Origin: an uncultured Mucilaginibacter sp.
GTDB taxonomy: Bacteria > Bacteroidota > Bacteroidia > Sphingobacteriales > Sphingobacteriaceae
Assembly: GCA_903864275.1 (NCBI GenBank)
Contig: CAIPFE010000013.1
Coordinates: forward strand, 1 to 38,433
DNA length: 38,433 bases
Reading direction: 5' to 3'
Below the pieces are notes generated by a model. That model was not told the origin of the DNA, did not search any database, and was given only the letters and a program-made list of their open reading frames with translations. The translations under genes and the position numbers were made by a program. Within the stretch, counting starts at the first letter, position 1. Each line of letters starts with the position of its first letter. This document shows, piece after piece, positions 8,379 to 15,561 of this stretch.

Positions 8379-8794
8379 TTAGCAGGTAGTGTCTCCCTTC
8401 TTGCACGAGTGCGAAGCGCTGGCCAAAAGAAGTGACCCACTAGTGCCTTGCCCGGCGTCTAGCCAGCTGACTTCAAAGCGAAATTCGATTTAAGCCTTTT
8501 TGAATCCGAACTTATTGAATCAAAGAAAGATAAACAGCGAACCCAATAACCGAGCTTGAAACAAACAATTTGCCGACGACAAACCAACCAGAACCGATAA
8601 ACCGCCAATTTTAGCCGATTGAAGCTTATCCAGGTGGCTGTAAATCAACAAAATACCTTTTGGCGGTTAAAAATATCCCTTAGTCTATAGCATCCTACTC
8701 ATCGTCTATTTCATTTTTTAGTACAGCGGAAAGGTTGTTGTTTTGGACATTGAAACAAACAAATAAACAAAGCACAACAAAAAATATTAAGAAA
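8379..8794. other. Intergenic spacer without recognisable gene
   Basis: About 415 bases between the LRR-like gene and the DUF2807 gene. Short frames are interrupted in all directions and none resembles a known protein. A GC-richer patch at 8400-8480 differs in composition from the rest and could be the remnant of a decayed gene or mobile sequence. The last 60 bases before 8795 are purine/A-rich and are probably the leader of the DUF2807 gene. No clear TAnnTTTG promoter was found. Confidence 0.5.
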
Positions 8795-9403
8795 ATGAAA
8801 ACAGCAATTTTAACCATCGCAATCGCAATTTCAACAGTATTTGGAATAAGCAAATCAGCTTCAGCAGCAACAGGGAGCAAAGAAGAAGTTAGCACACTTT
8901 TAGCCGATGTAAGCAACATCAGCACAATTGAAGTACATGGTAATGTTGAACTTTACTTATCGGACGGTACCGCCGACCAGGTAAAAGTTTACAACAGTTA
9001 TTATGCCGAAAGCGCACTGGTACAGGACGAGAACGGCACACTGCGCATTTCATCCTACACCGCAAAAAAATTGGTGATCTGGGTTACCGCCAATGACCTG
9101 CGCAGCCTTGCAGTTTATGACAATGCCGAAGTTAGATCATTCGGAAAGCTTTCAGCTATTGACCTTGATGTAAAATTATTCAACAATGCATCGGCACACC
9201 TGGACATGGATACTTATGCCGCAAGCATCACTTTGAACGACCACGCCAAAGCCGATCTTTCAGGAAAAGTGGATGAAGCCAGCCTTCAATATGATCGCCA
9301 TAGCTTTTTAAATACCACCAATCTTGTCGCATCGCACCTTGTTAAAACAATAAAATCCGGCCGTGTTTGCAACGATGACCGCCCGGAATTGGCATCCCTG
9401 TAA
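8795..9403 (+). CDS. DUF2807 (GIN/head domain) exported protein
   Basis: A 202-residue protein with a signal peptide (AILTIAIAISTVFGISKSASA). The mature part is a DUF2807-type right-handed repeat domain: an opening ISTIEVHGNVELYLSDGTAD, the middle LRISSYTAKKLVIWVTANDL, then repeating strands with LAVYDNAEVRSFGKL, LFNNASAHLDM and LNDHAKADLSGKVDEASL. The repeated N-x-A-x-(A/V) turns are characteristic. Such proteins are thought to sit at the envelope, and their biochemical role is unknown. The ATG at 8795 places the signal peptide at the N-terminus; the longer frame from 8735 does not look like a protein. An intrinsic terminator lies about 45 bases past the stop. Confidence 0.84.
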   Translation: MKTAILTIAIAISTVFGISKSASAATGSKEEVSTLLADVSNISTIEVHGNVELYLSDGTADQVKVYNSYYAESALVQDENGTLRISSYTAKKLVIWVTANDLRSLAVYDNAEVRSFGKLSAIDLDVKLFNNASAHLDMDTYAASITLNDHAKADLSGKVDEASLQYDRHSFLNTTNLVASHLVKTIKSGRVCNDDRPELASL

Positions 9404-9448
9404 CTATCCGCTTTGAGAACCCCCCGCGTTAAAATATAAGTTAGAAAA

Positions 9449-9482
9449 AAAGCCTTTAGTCGAAAACTAAAGGCTTTTTGTA
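9449..9482 (+). terminator. Intrinsic terminator after the DUF2807 gene
   Basis: A 12-bp perfect stem, AAAGCCTTTAGT (9449-9460) and ACTAAAGGCTTT (9466-9477), with a CGAAA loop and a T-run. The flanking A-run on the other side means it could also work on the minus strand for the FMN reductase gene. Confidence 0.9.
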
Positions 9483-9530
9483 TATCGGTGAAATCGTCCT
9501 AATATCGGTGAAATCACCCCCTAGTCGGTG

Positions 9531-9548
9531 TCCCGATAACTATCGGGA
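9531..9548. repeat. Short palindrome TCCCGATAACTATCGGGA
   Basis: An 18-base palindrome that overlaps the stop codon of the FMN reductase gene (stop at 9549-9551 on the minus strand lies directly beside it). A nearly identical palindrome occurs at 23408-23425. Just upstream, the word TATCGGTGAAATC is repeated at 9483 and 9503. Confidence 0.75.
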
Positions 9549-10070
9549 TCAAAAAACAATAAATTTATCCATCTGCTCGTCAGTAAACTGAACAGTGTCT
9601 TCTTTAAAAAGGTTGCCGTTGTCGTCAAATTCCTGTTTCACGGTGGCAATGTGGATCTTTAAGGGCATCAGGTGTAAATGCATATAATGGCAAACCCCGG
9701 TAAAATGGTCTAACCCGCGAATATTGCCGTATTTACCGGACGAAAGGCCTGTGAGCGCTGCTTTTTTTTCGTAAAAGCTTTCGGGGAAGCTGCAAGCGTC
9801 CATAAATACTTTTAAAACGCCGGGGAAACTGCCATTATACTCGGGTATGATGAATAAAAATTTTTCTGATTGGGTAATAATGTCCTGGATAGGTTCAAAT
9901 TCAGTGCTTCTTTTACCGTACAAGTCACTTACAATAATGTTGGCCGGCAATTGGGTCAGCGAAAGCAAACCGGCTTCCAGGCCCTTTTCAAGCAGTCGTT
10001 TTTGATAATACTTAGCCAGTTTAAGTGTCCAGCTTCCGGGCCGGTTGGTAGATGAGATTATAGTAACCAC
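9549..10070 (-). CDS. NADPH-dependent FMN reductase family protein
   Basis: A 173-residue flavodoxin-fold protein. The FMN phosphate loop is near the N-terminus (ISSTNRPGSWTLKLAKYY, residues 5-22), and the second flavin-contact segment is IPEYNGSFPGVLKVFMDAC (about 74-92), typical of the YwqN/ArsH/azoreductase-like FMN_red group. A third family segment is ALTGLSSGKYGNIRGLDHF. It is expected to be a cytosolic homodimer that uses NAD(P)H to reduce quinones, azo compounds or chromate; the physiological substrate is unknown. It is a single gene, divergent from parA across a 600-base spacer. Confidence 0.87.
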   Translation of the reverse strand: MVTIISSTNRPGSWTLKLAKYYQKRLLEKGLEAGLLSLTQLPANIIVSDLYGKRSTEFEPIQDIITQSEKFLFIIPEYNGSFPGVLKVFMDACSFPESFYEKKAALTGLSSGKYGNIRGLDHFTGVCHYMHLHLMPLKIHIATVKQEFDDNGNLFKEDTVQFTDEQMDKFIVF

Positions 10071-10082
10071 GTTTTAATTAGC

Positions 10083-10135
10083 GAATTAGTGAGTAGTGAA
10101 TGGTGAGTAGTGAGTGATGAATAGTAAATAACATA
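10083..10135. repeat. Low-complexity short-word repeat (GTGAGTAGTGAAT-type)
   Basis: Runs of near-identical words (GTGAGTAGTGAATGGTGAG and variants) occur here. The complementary words occur on the far side of the structured element at 10500-10528 (ACTATTCACTACTCACC), so the two arms could pair. Similar words reappear at 23655-23740 between rpmG and rpmB. The stretch has no coding potential. Confidence 0.7.
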
Positions 10136-10237
10136 GTTTGAATACGTAACGCCATGAACAAAGAAACACTACAAATTAAACAAATTTAAGATAAAAATTC
10201 ATTAAAACGCCAATCGACCGCTCACTATTCACCCGGA

Positions 10238-10498
10238 GCAGACGCATTAAAATTATTCACAAAATTCAAGATGGTAATGCGCCAATTTAACTCATTAAAG
10301 GAGGCTCCGCCGGAGCCCTGAAAACTTGTTTGTTTATGGTTCTATAAACACGATGCTCCTCTGGAGCGCCTTTGCTGTCTATAATATTGGCTGTTTTGAC
10401 TCCAGCGGAGTCACGTGTTTATAGAAATCATGTAACCAACGTACTCCGGCGCCGTAGGTGCCTCCTAATTGGACGTAAAATAATTTTAATGCGTCTGC
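10238..10498. repeat. Multi-hairpin repeat element, copy B (MITE-like)
   Basis: 261 bases bounded by a perfect 20-bp terminal inverted repeat (10238-10257 and 10479-10498; left end begins GCAGACGCATTAAAATT). Internally it matches copy A at 3389-3630: the outer AGGAGGC/GCCTCCT pair, the stem TCTATAAACACG (10341-10352) pairing with CGTGTTTATAGA (10414-10425), and two enclosed hairpins. Differences from copy A in those two hairpins fall in the loops (CTCCTATGGAG versus CTCCTCTGGAG; ACTCCGGCGGAGT versus ACTCCAGCGGAGT). It has no open frame of note. It lies between divergent genes. Confidence 0.88.
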
Positions 10499-10575
10499 CT
10501 GACTATTCACTACTCACCACTCACCAATGTTTGTAAATAGGCCAAAGCTGTGGATTTCTGAATTATTTAAATACG

Positions 10576-10583
10576 TATCTTTA
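10576..10583 (+). promoter_or_regulatory. Putative -7 element for parA
   Basis: TATCTTTA resembles the Bacteroidota -7 consensus TAnnTTTG and lies about 90 bases before the parA start. No good TTTG partner at the expected -33 distance was found, so this is tentative. Confidence 0.4.
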
Positions 10584-10674
10584 GCCCCGGGCGAAAATGT
10601 GCGTCGAAGAACGAAATTTTCATCCCGTTAATTCGTTGTCACAATAACCTTTTATAAAAATTTTAAAATATAAA

Positions 10675-11478
10675 ATGAGTAAAATTATTGCTTTAGCCAA
10701 TCAAAAAGGTGGCGTCGGAAAAACTACATCTTCAATAAACCTGGCCGCAAGTTTAGCCGTGCTGGAGTTTAAAACACTATTGGTTGACGCCGATCCGCAA
10801 GCAAATTCAACATCGGGGATCGGGTTTGATCCGCGAAATATAAAAAATAGTATCTATGAGTGCATCATCAACCAGGTTGACCCGCATGATGCTATCCAGA
10901 AAACGGAAACACCCAACCTGGACCTGCTGCCAGCCCACATCGACCTGGTAGGCGCCGAAATTGAAATGATCAACCTCACCGACCGCGAGTACAAAATGAA
11001 AGCGGTACTGAATATGGTTAAAGACGAGTATGATTTTATCATCATTGATTGTTCGCCGTCACTGGGCCTTATTACCATTAACGCTTTAACCGCCGCTGAT
11101 TCGGTAATTATCCCCGTGCAGTGCGAGTATTTTGCTTTGGAGGGTTTGGGTAAGCTGTTAAATACTATCAAGATCGTTCAATCAAGGTTAAATCCGCAGT
11201 TAGAGATCGAAGGCATCCTGCTAACGATGTATGATGTAAGGCTCCGCTTATCAAACCAGGTGGTTGAAGAAGTGCGCACCCATTTTGAAGATATGGTATT
11301 CGATACAATTATTCAGCGCAACACGCGGCTAAGCGAGGCCCCAAGCTTCGGAATATCGGTGATCATGCACGATGCTACCAGCAAAGGCGCCATAAACTAT
11401 CTTAATTTAGCCCGCGAAATTATACGTAAAAATGGCTTGGTTAACAGCGAAGCCGTGGCCACAACAGAAACAGCATAA
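10675..11478 (+). CDS. parA: ParA/Soj chromosome-partitioning ATPase
   Basis: A 267-residue deviant-Walker ATPase. The Walker A is KGGVGKTT (11-18) with the signature Lys, followed by LLVDADPQANSTSG and the Walker B region FIIIDCSPSLGLITINAL; a C-terminal DNA-binding helix region follows. Length and order match chromosomal Soj. It dimerises on ATP, binds DNA non-specifically and moves ParB-bound origin regions. The stop lies 3 bases before the parB start, so the two are translationally coupled. This locus usually lies not far from the origin in bacteria, but in Bacteroidota it is often internal, so no claim on oriC is made. No parS palindrome was found nearby. Confidence 0.97.
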   Translation: MSKIIALANQKGGVGKTTSSINLAASLAVLEFKTLLVDADPQANSTSGIGFDPRNIKNSIYECIINQVDPHDAIQKTETPNLDLLPAHIDLVGAEIEMINLTDREYKMKAVLNMVKDEYDFIIIDCSPSLGLITINALTAADSVIIPVQCEYFALEGLGKLLNTIKIVQSRLNPQLEIEGILLTMYDVRLRLSNQVVEEVRTHFEDMVFDTIIQRNTRLSEAPSFGISVIMHDATSKGAINYLNLAREIIRKNGLVNSEAVATTETA

Positions 11479-11481
11479 CAA

Positions 11482-12384
11482 ATGAGTGCAGAAAAAAGAA
11501 ACGCATTGGGAAGAGGATTAAGCGCATTGCTGAATGATTCTGATAATGTACAATCATACAAAAACCACGTTTCATCCAGCCCGGAAATTAGCAGCCCGGA
11601 TTCGGTAAATGAAATAAGATTAGCTGAAATTGAAGTAAACCCTTTTCAGCCGCGTACCGATTTTGATGAAACTTCGCTGGCTGAACTGGCCGATTCGATC
11701 AAGCTGCAGGGGCTTATCCAGCCTATTACCGTGCGGCGGATGAACGCCCATAGTTACCAGCTGATATCGGGCGAACGCCGTTTCCGCGCTTCAAAACTGG
11801 CGGGTTTAACGCATATCCCGGCCTACGTGCGCACCGCCAATGACCAGCAAATGCTCGAAATGTCGCTAATTGAAAACATCCAGCGCGAAAACCTGAATGC
11901 CATTGAAGTGGCCTTGAGCTTTCAGCGGATGATCGATGAATGCAGCCTGAAACAGGAAGAATTGAGCGAACGTGTAAGCAAAAACCGGTCGACAGTGACC
12001 AACTACCTGCGGCTATTAAGATTGCCCCCCGGTATACAGGCTTCCATACGCGATGGCCAGATCACCATGGGCCATGCCAAGGCGCTGATAACCATTGACG
12101 ACCCGGCCAAACAAATATATATACACCAACATATCATAAAGGAAGGTTTATCCGTTCGTAAAGCAGAAGAACTGGCAAGGGAAGTGCAAAAGGCGCCTGT
12201 AAAAAAGGAAGGGAAACAGCCCGGGCCTATCTCGTTCCAGGTTCAAAAAATACAGGACGACCTGGCATCGAAATTCAGCACAAGGGTTAAACTTAAGATC
12301 GGCAGCCAGGGCAAGGGTACCATTGAGATACCTTTTTTATCAGAAAGTGATCTCAGCCGTATCCTCGAAATTATGGATTGGTAA
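11482..12384 (+). CDS. parB: ParB/Spo0J partition protein
   Basis: A 300-residue protein with the three-part ParB layout. The N-terminal peptide RNALGRGLSALL contacts ParA. The CTPase/ParB core has NPFQPR (54-59), GERRFRAS (97-104) and ENIQRENLN (131-139). A central helix-turn-helix follows (SERVSKNRSTVTNYLRLLRL, about 157-176), and the C-terminal dimerisation domain starts near 240. It binds parS sites and spreads as a CTP-dependent clamp. It starts 3 bases after the parA stop. A spacer of about 40 bases separates it from the DUF5683 gene, which looks to be in the same transcript. Confidence 0.97.
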   Translation: MSAEKRNALGRGLSALLNDSDNVQSYKNHVSSSPEISSPDSVNEIRLAEIEVNPFQPRTDFDETSLAELADSIKLQGLIQPITVRRMNAHSYQLISGERRFRASKLAGLTHIPAYVRTANDQQMLEMSLIENIQRENLNAIEVALSFQRMIDECSLKQEELSERVSKNRSTVTNYLRLLRLPPGIQASIRDGQITMGHAKALITIDDPAKQIYIHQHIIKEGLSVRKAEELAREVQKAPVKKEGKQPGPISFQVQKIQDDLASKFSTRVKLKIGSQGKGTIEIPFLSESDLSRILEIMDW

Positions 12385-12423
12385 AATATAAATCCTCGTT
12401 TAAGGAGGTTTTTAAGGTAAAAA

Positions 12424-13110
12424 ATGTATAAATATTTGCTCGTAATCTGGCTGTTGGCATCATGTACTTTTGCTGCAATGGCACAAAAGCCCGATACCTC
12501 CGGGGCTGTCGCTAAAGCCAGGTCAGATAGTCTCAAAATAAAAAAAAGGGATACTGTTGTCAGCGCGACGCCTGTCGCTAAAAAGAAAAAGGAAAAAGTT
12601 TATCACCCAGATAGTTTGCATAGCCCGCACACGGCTATGATCCGTTCATTGCTGGTCCCCGGCTTGGGGCAGGTGTATAACCATAAATGGTGGAAAGTAC
12701 CCGTTGCTTACGGCGCCCTTGGCGTTTTAGCGTATTACATTGTTTGGAACAATAATAATTACCAGGAGATATTAGCGGTATCAATATACAGGGAACACGG
12801 GACGGTGCCGGCGCCAACGGCTAAGTATTATGCCCAGTACCAGTTATATGTCAATCAGTCGACCCAGGCCCTGTACGATGCGACAGATTACTACCGCCGT
12901 AACCGCGACCTTTGTTATTTGGGTGTTTTTGCTGTTTGGGGCATAAATGTTATAGACGCCTATATCGATGCAAAATTCATGAACGCCTACACTGTCGACA
13001 CCAACCTTTCGATGAAGGTCACCCCCACCTTACTTAACCAGCAGCAGTTTGCAATGAACCCGGTCGGTTCTTTTATTCCCGGTATAAAAATTACCTTTGC
13101 ACTCAGATAA
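12424..13110 (+). CDS. DUF5683 membrane/envelope protein
   Basis: A 228-residue protein with a signal peptide (YLLVIWLLASCTFAAMAQ) and a basic linker, then the DUF5683 core: HTAMIRSLLVPGLGQVYNHKWW (about 69-90), where P-G-x-G-Q-x-Y-N is the family hallmark. A hydrophobic helix follows (VAYGALGVLAYYIVW), with a second one later (LCYLGVFAVWGINVIDAYIDA). Its place straight after parB and before dapB is conserved across Bacteroidota, although no function is known. The C-terminal part ends in an aromatic/basic strand (IPGIKITFALR) that could be outer-membrane related. No cysteine is placed for lipidation after the signal. Confidence 0.85.
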   Translation: MYKYLLVIWLLASCTFAAMAQKPDTSGAVAKARSDSLKIKKRDTVVSATPVAKKKKEKVYHPDSLHSPHTAMIRSLLVPGLGQVYNHKWWKVPVAYGALGVLAYYIVWNNNNYQEILAVSIYREHGTVPAPTAKYYAQYQLYVNQSTQALYDATDYYRRNRDLCYLGVFAVWGINVIDAYIDAKFMNAYTVDTNLSMKVTPTLLNQQQFAMNPVGSFIPGIKITFALR

Positions 13111-13183
13111 TAAATTTACAGGAACCGAAACAATGTTTTAAAATAAAACTTTTTATAGGTTTCACCGGATAATAAATAACAGC

Positions 13184-13936
13184 ATGAAAATCGCATTGTT
13201 AGGGTACGGTAAAATGGGCAAAATAATCGAAAAAATTGCCACCGACCGCCAGCACGAAATCGTACTAAAAATTGACCTTGATAACCAGCATGAACTGACG
13301 GCCGAAAACCTGCAGAAAGCTGAGGTAGCCATTGAGTTTAGTACCCCCGGTACTGTAGTGGGTAATATTGCACAATGCTTTGAGGCTGGTGTCCCAATTG
13401 TTGTGGGAACAACCGGCTGGTATGACGAAATATCGAATATAAAGCAGCAATGTGAAGAAGGTAATAACGCGATAATCTACGCCTCCAATTTCAGCGTTGG
13501 CGTAAATATATTTTTCCATGTCAACAAGGTGCTTGCTAAAGTGATGAACAACTACCCGTATTACGAGGTGCAGGTAGAAGAGATACACCATATACAAAAA
13601 GTCGATTCGCCAAGCGGTACCGCTATCACGCTTGCTGAAGGCATTATTGATAACCTTGATTCAAAAAAGGAATGGGTTAATGTGCTGACAGCCGATGGTG
13701 AAGAAACTGCGGATGATAACATTAAAGATGATCAGTTATTGATAGAATCTTTCCGGATCGACAGCGTTCCGGGGACGCATACAGTGATCTATGACTCGGA
13801 AGTAGATAGTATAGAATTTAAACATACCGCCCATAACCGTAACGGCTTTGCCTTAGGCGCGGTAATGGCCGCTGAATGGATACAGGATAAAAAAGGCTTT
13901 CACCCGGTGCAGGATATGTTTGATTTCAACGTGTAA
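13184..13936 (+). CDS. dapB: 4-hydroxy-tetrahydrodipicolinate reductase
   Basis: A 250-residue enzyme of the diaminopimelate/lysine pathway that reduces the product of DapA with NAD(P)H. The Rossmann loop is GYGKMGKI (7-14). The central signature EEIHHIQKVDSPSGTA (132-147) holds the catalytic His pair (135-136) and Lys139. VVGTTGW (73-79) closes the cofactor site. The protein has the shorter length usual in Bacteroidota. It sits between DUF5683 and lepB as in related genomes. A 147-base gap before lepB carries an imperfect inverted repeat (13941-14050). Confidence 0.96.
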   Translation: MKIALLGYGKMGKIIEKIATDRQHEIVLKIDLDNQHELTAENLQKAEVAIEFSTPGTVVGNIAQCFEAGVPIVVGTTGWYDEISNIKQQCEEGNNAIIYASNFSVGVNIFFHVNKVLAKVMNNYPYYEVQVEEIHHIQKVDSPSGTAITLAEGIIDNLDSKKEWVNVLTADGEETADDNIKDDQLLIESFRIDSVPGTHTVIYDSEVDSIEFKHTAHNRNGFALGAVMAAEWIQDKKGFHPVQDMFDFNV

Positions 13937-13940
13937 AAAG

Positions 13941-14050
13941 AGAGCCAAGAATCAAGAGCCAAGAGTCAAGACAGGAAATAGCAGATGCATATCAAGGCGA
14001 TTTGAAATTCCGTCTTGGTTCCTGGCTCTTGTATCTTGATTCTTAACTCT
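13941..14050. repeat. Imperfect inverted repeat of AGAGCCAAGAATCAAG words
   Basis: The left arm 13941-13972 is built from short repeats (AGAGCCAAGAATCAAGAGCC). The right arm about 14012-14050 carries the complementary words (GGCTCTTGTATCTTGATTC). The arms could form a long imperfect stem in the dapB-lepB spacer. It is another member of the short-word low-complexity spacers seen elsewhere in the window. Confidence 0.7.
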
Positions 14051-14083
14051 TATAATTAATAAATTATTCCCAATATTGCAAAT

Positions 14084-15217
14084 ATGAACTGGAAATTCTG
14101 GAACAAGAAGAAAAAAGCTACGCCTGCCAAGAAAAAGAAAAGCGCTACGCGTGAATGGGTCGACGCCATTGTTTTTGCCGTGATAGCCGCAACGCTGATC
14201 CGCACTTTTTTTATCGAAGCTTATGTTATACCAACCCCTTCAATGGAGCGGTCGCTGCTGGTTGGCGATTTCCTGTTTGTAAGCAAGGTTAATTATGGCG
14301 CCCGCACACCGATGACTCCAATTGCCTTCCCCTTTGCACATCATACCATGCCGCTGATCGGCACCAAAGCTTATTGGGACGGCCTCGAGCTTCCTTATTA
14401 TCGTTTGCCCGGCTTTAGCGATGTAAAAAAGAATGATGTGGTTGTATTTAATTACCCGCAGGATACCATAAATAACCGCCCGGTTGATAAGCGTGAGAAT
14501 TATATAAAACGCTGCCAGGGTGCACCGGGCGATACCTTAAGCGTTGTTGATGGCCAGGTATATGTAAACCATAAAGCCATGCCAAACCCTCCGGGCGAAG
14601 AGATGGAGTACAGTTATAAAACAACGGGTGAAGATGTAAATCCGCAAATATTATCTGACCTGAACATAACCACCTACGAAGGGCACCAGTATCCCGCTAT
14701 GACAAAGGCATCGGCGAATGTTTTAAAAGGTTATTCAAATGTGCAATCGTTTGCAACGGTGATTTCGCCAAAGGGGGTGTCGGATCAGATGAACCCGGTT
14801 TTCCCTCATGTATTTCCCATCCATGTAATGCTTACACCTCAAATTCCTGATTATAAATGGAGTGTAGATAATTTTGGGCCTATCATTATTCCTAAAAAAG
14901 GCTGGACCGTAAAATTAGACAGCATGACCTTCCCGCTTTATGAACGCTGCATTGAAGTGTATGAAAACAATAAGGTAAAGGTGGTAAATGGGAATATTTT
15001 GATAAACGGTAAACAGACAAATAGCTATACCTTTAAAATGGATTACTACTGGATGATGGGAGATAACCGCCATGATTCGGAAGATTCGCGTTTCTGGGGT
15101 TTTGTACCTATTGACCATATTGTAGGCAAGGCATTGTTTATCTGGATGAGCTGGGATGATGCCGGTTCGTTTTTCAGCAAGATCAGGTGGGGCAGGTTGT
15201 TCAACGGAATACATTGA
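14084..15217 (+). CDS. lepB: Signal peptidase I (first paralogue)
   Basis: A 377-residue inner-membrane peptidase that removes signal peptides from exported proteins. After a very basic N-terminus comes one membrane helix (AIVFAVIAATLIRTFFIEAYV, written here as about 29-48), box B PTPSMERSLLVGD with catalytic Ser53, box D ENYIKRCQGAPGD with general-base Lys142, and box E GDNRHDSEDSRFWGFVP near residue 326. All catalytic boxes are intact. The long insertion between boxes D and E is usual in Bacteroidota. The second paralogue downstream is strikingly similar in this region, which points to a tandem duplication. Confidence 0.95.
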   Translation: MNWKFWNKKKKATPAKKKKSATREWVDAIVFAVIAATLIRTFFIEAYVIPTPSMERSLLVGDFLFVSKVNYGARTPMTPIAFPFAHHTMPLIGTKAYWDGLELPYYRLPGFSDVKKNDVVVFNYPQDTINNRPVDKRENYIKRCQGAPGDTLSVVDGQVYVNHKAMPNPPGEEMEYSYKTTGEDVNPQILSDLNITTYEGHQYPAMTKASANVLKGYSNVQSFATVISPKGVSDQMNPVFPHVFPIHVMLTPQIPDYKWSVDNFGPIIIPKKGWTVKLDSMTFPLYERCIEVYENNKVKVVNGNILINGKQTNSYTFKMDYYWMMGDNRHDSEDSRFWGFVPIDHIVGKALFIWMSWDDAGSFFSKIRWGRLFNGIH

Positions 15218-15305
15218 TTTCGGAATTTCGGAATTTCGATTTCGGATTTATTTAAGAATATATACCGATCTGCAGAGACAACAAAAAAAGCGCCGTCAGG
15301 TGCTC

Positions 15306-15443
15306 AATATTGGTAGAAAAATAAAGACGAGGTTTTGCGTGCCATCGGTACGCAACTATTGAAGCGAGGTTAGCGCCAACACATGGCGGTGGTTCCGTAC
15401 CTAAGGCACGGCATATCTTCCAGCCGGTTTTTCTACCAATATT
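15306..15443. repeat. Inverted-repeat element between the lepB genes
   Basis: Perfect 16-bp arms AATATTGGTAGAAAAA (15306-15321) and its complement (15428-15443) enclose about 105 bases with internal partial complementarity (CGTGCCATCGGTACG against CGTACCTAAGGCACG). A separate hairpin GACCCCTATTGGGGTC follows at 15445-15460. The 343-base spacer between the lepB genes has no gene. The element resembles a small non-autonomous transposable element or a structured repeat. Only one copy lies in the window. Confidence 0.75.
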
Positions 15444-15561
15444 TGACCCCTATTGGGGTCTTGTCCATTACCGTAATAGAATTAAGTATCCACCAAGGCA
15501 CCCCGCGTGTACTTGGGGCATAGTCGCTGTTCAATCCAAACCGATCAACTAAAAACCTGCA

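Noticed and set aside
10675..12384. A parS site near parAB
   Set aside because: I looked for TGTTTCACGTGAAACA-like palindromes near parA and parB. Partial matches such as CCACGTTTCATC (about 11567) and CACGTGTTTAT in the structured repeats lack the full symmetry.
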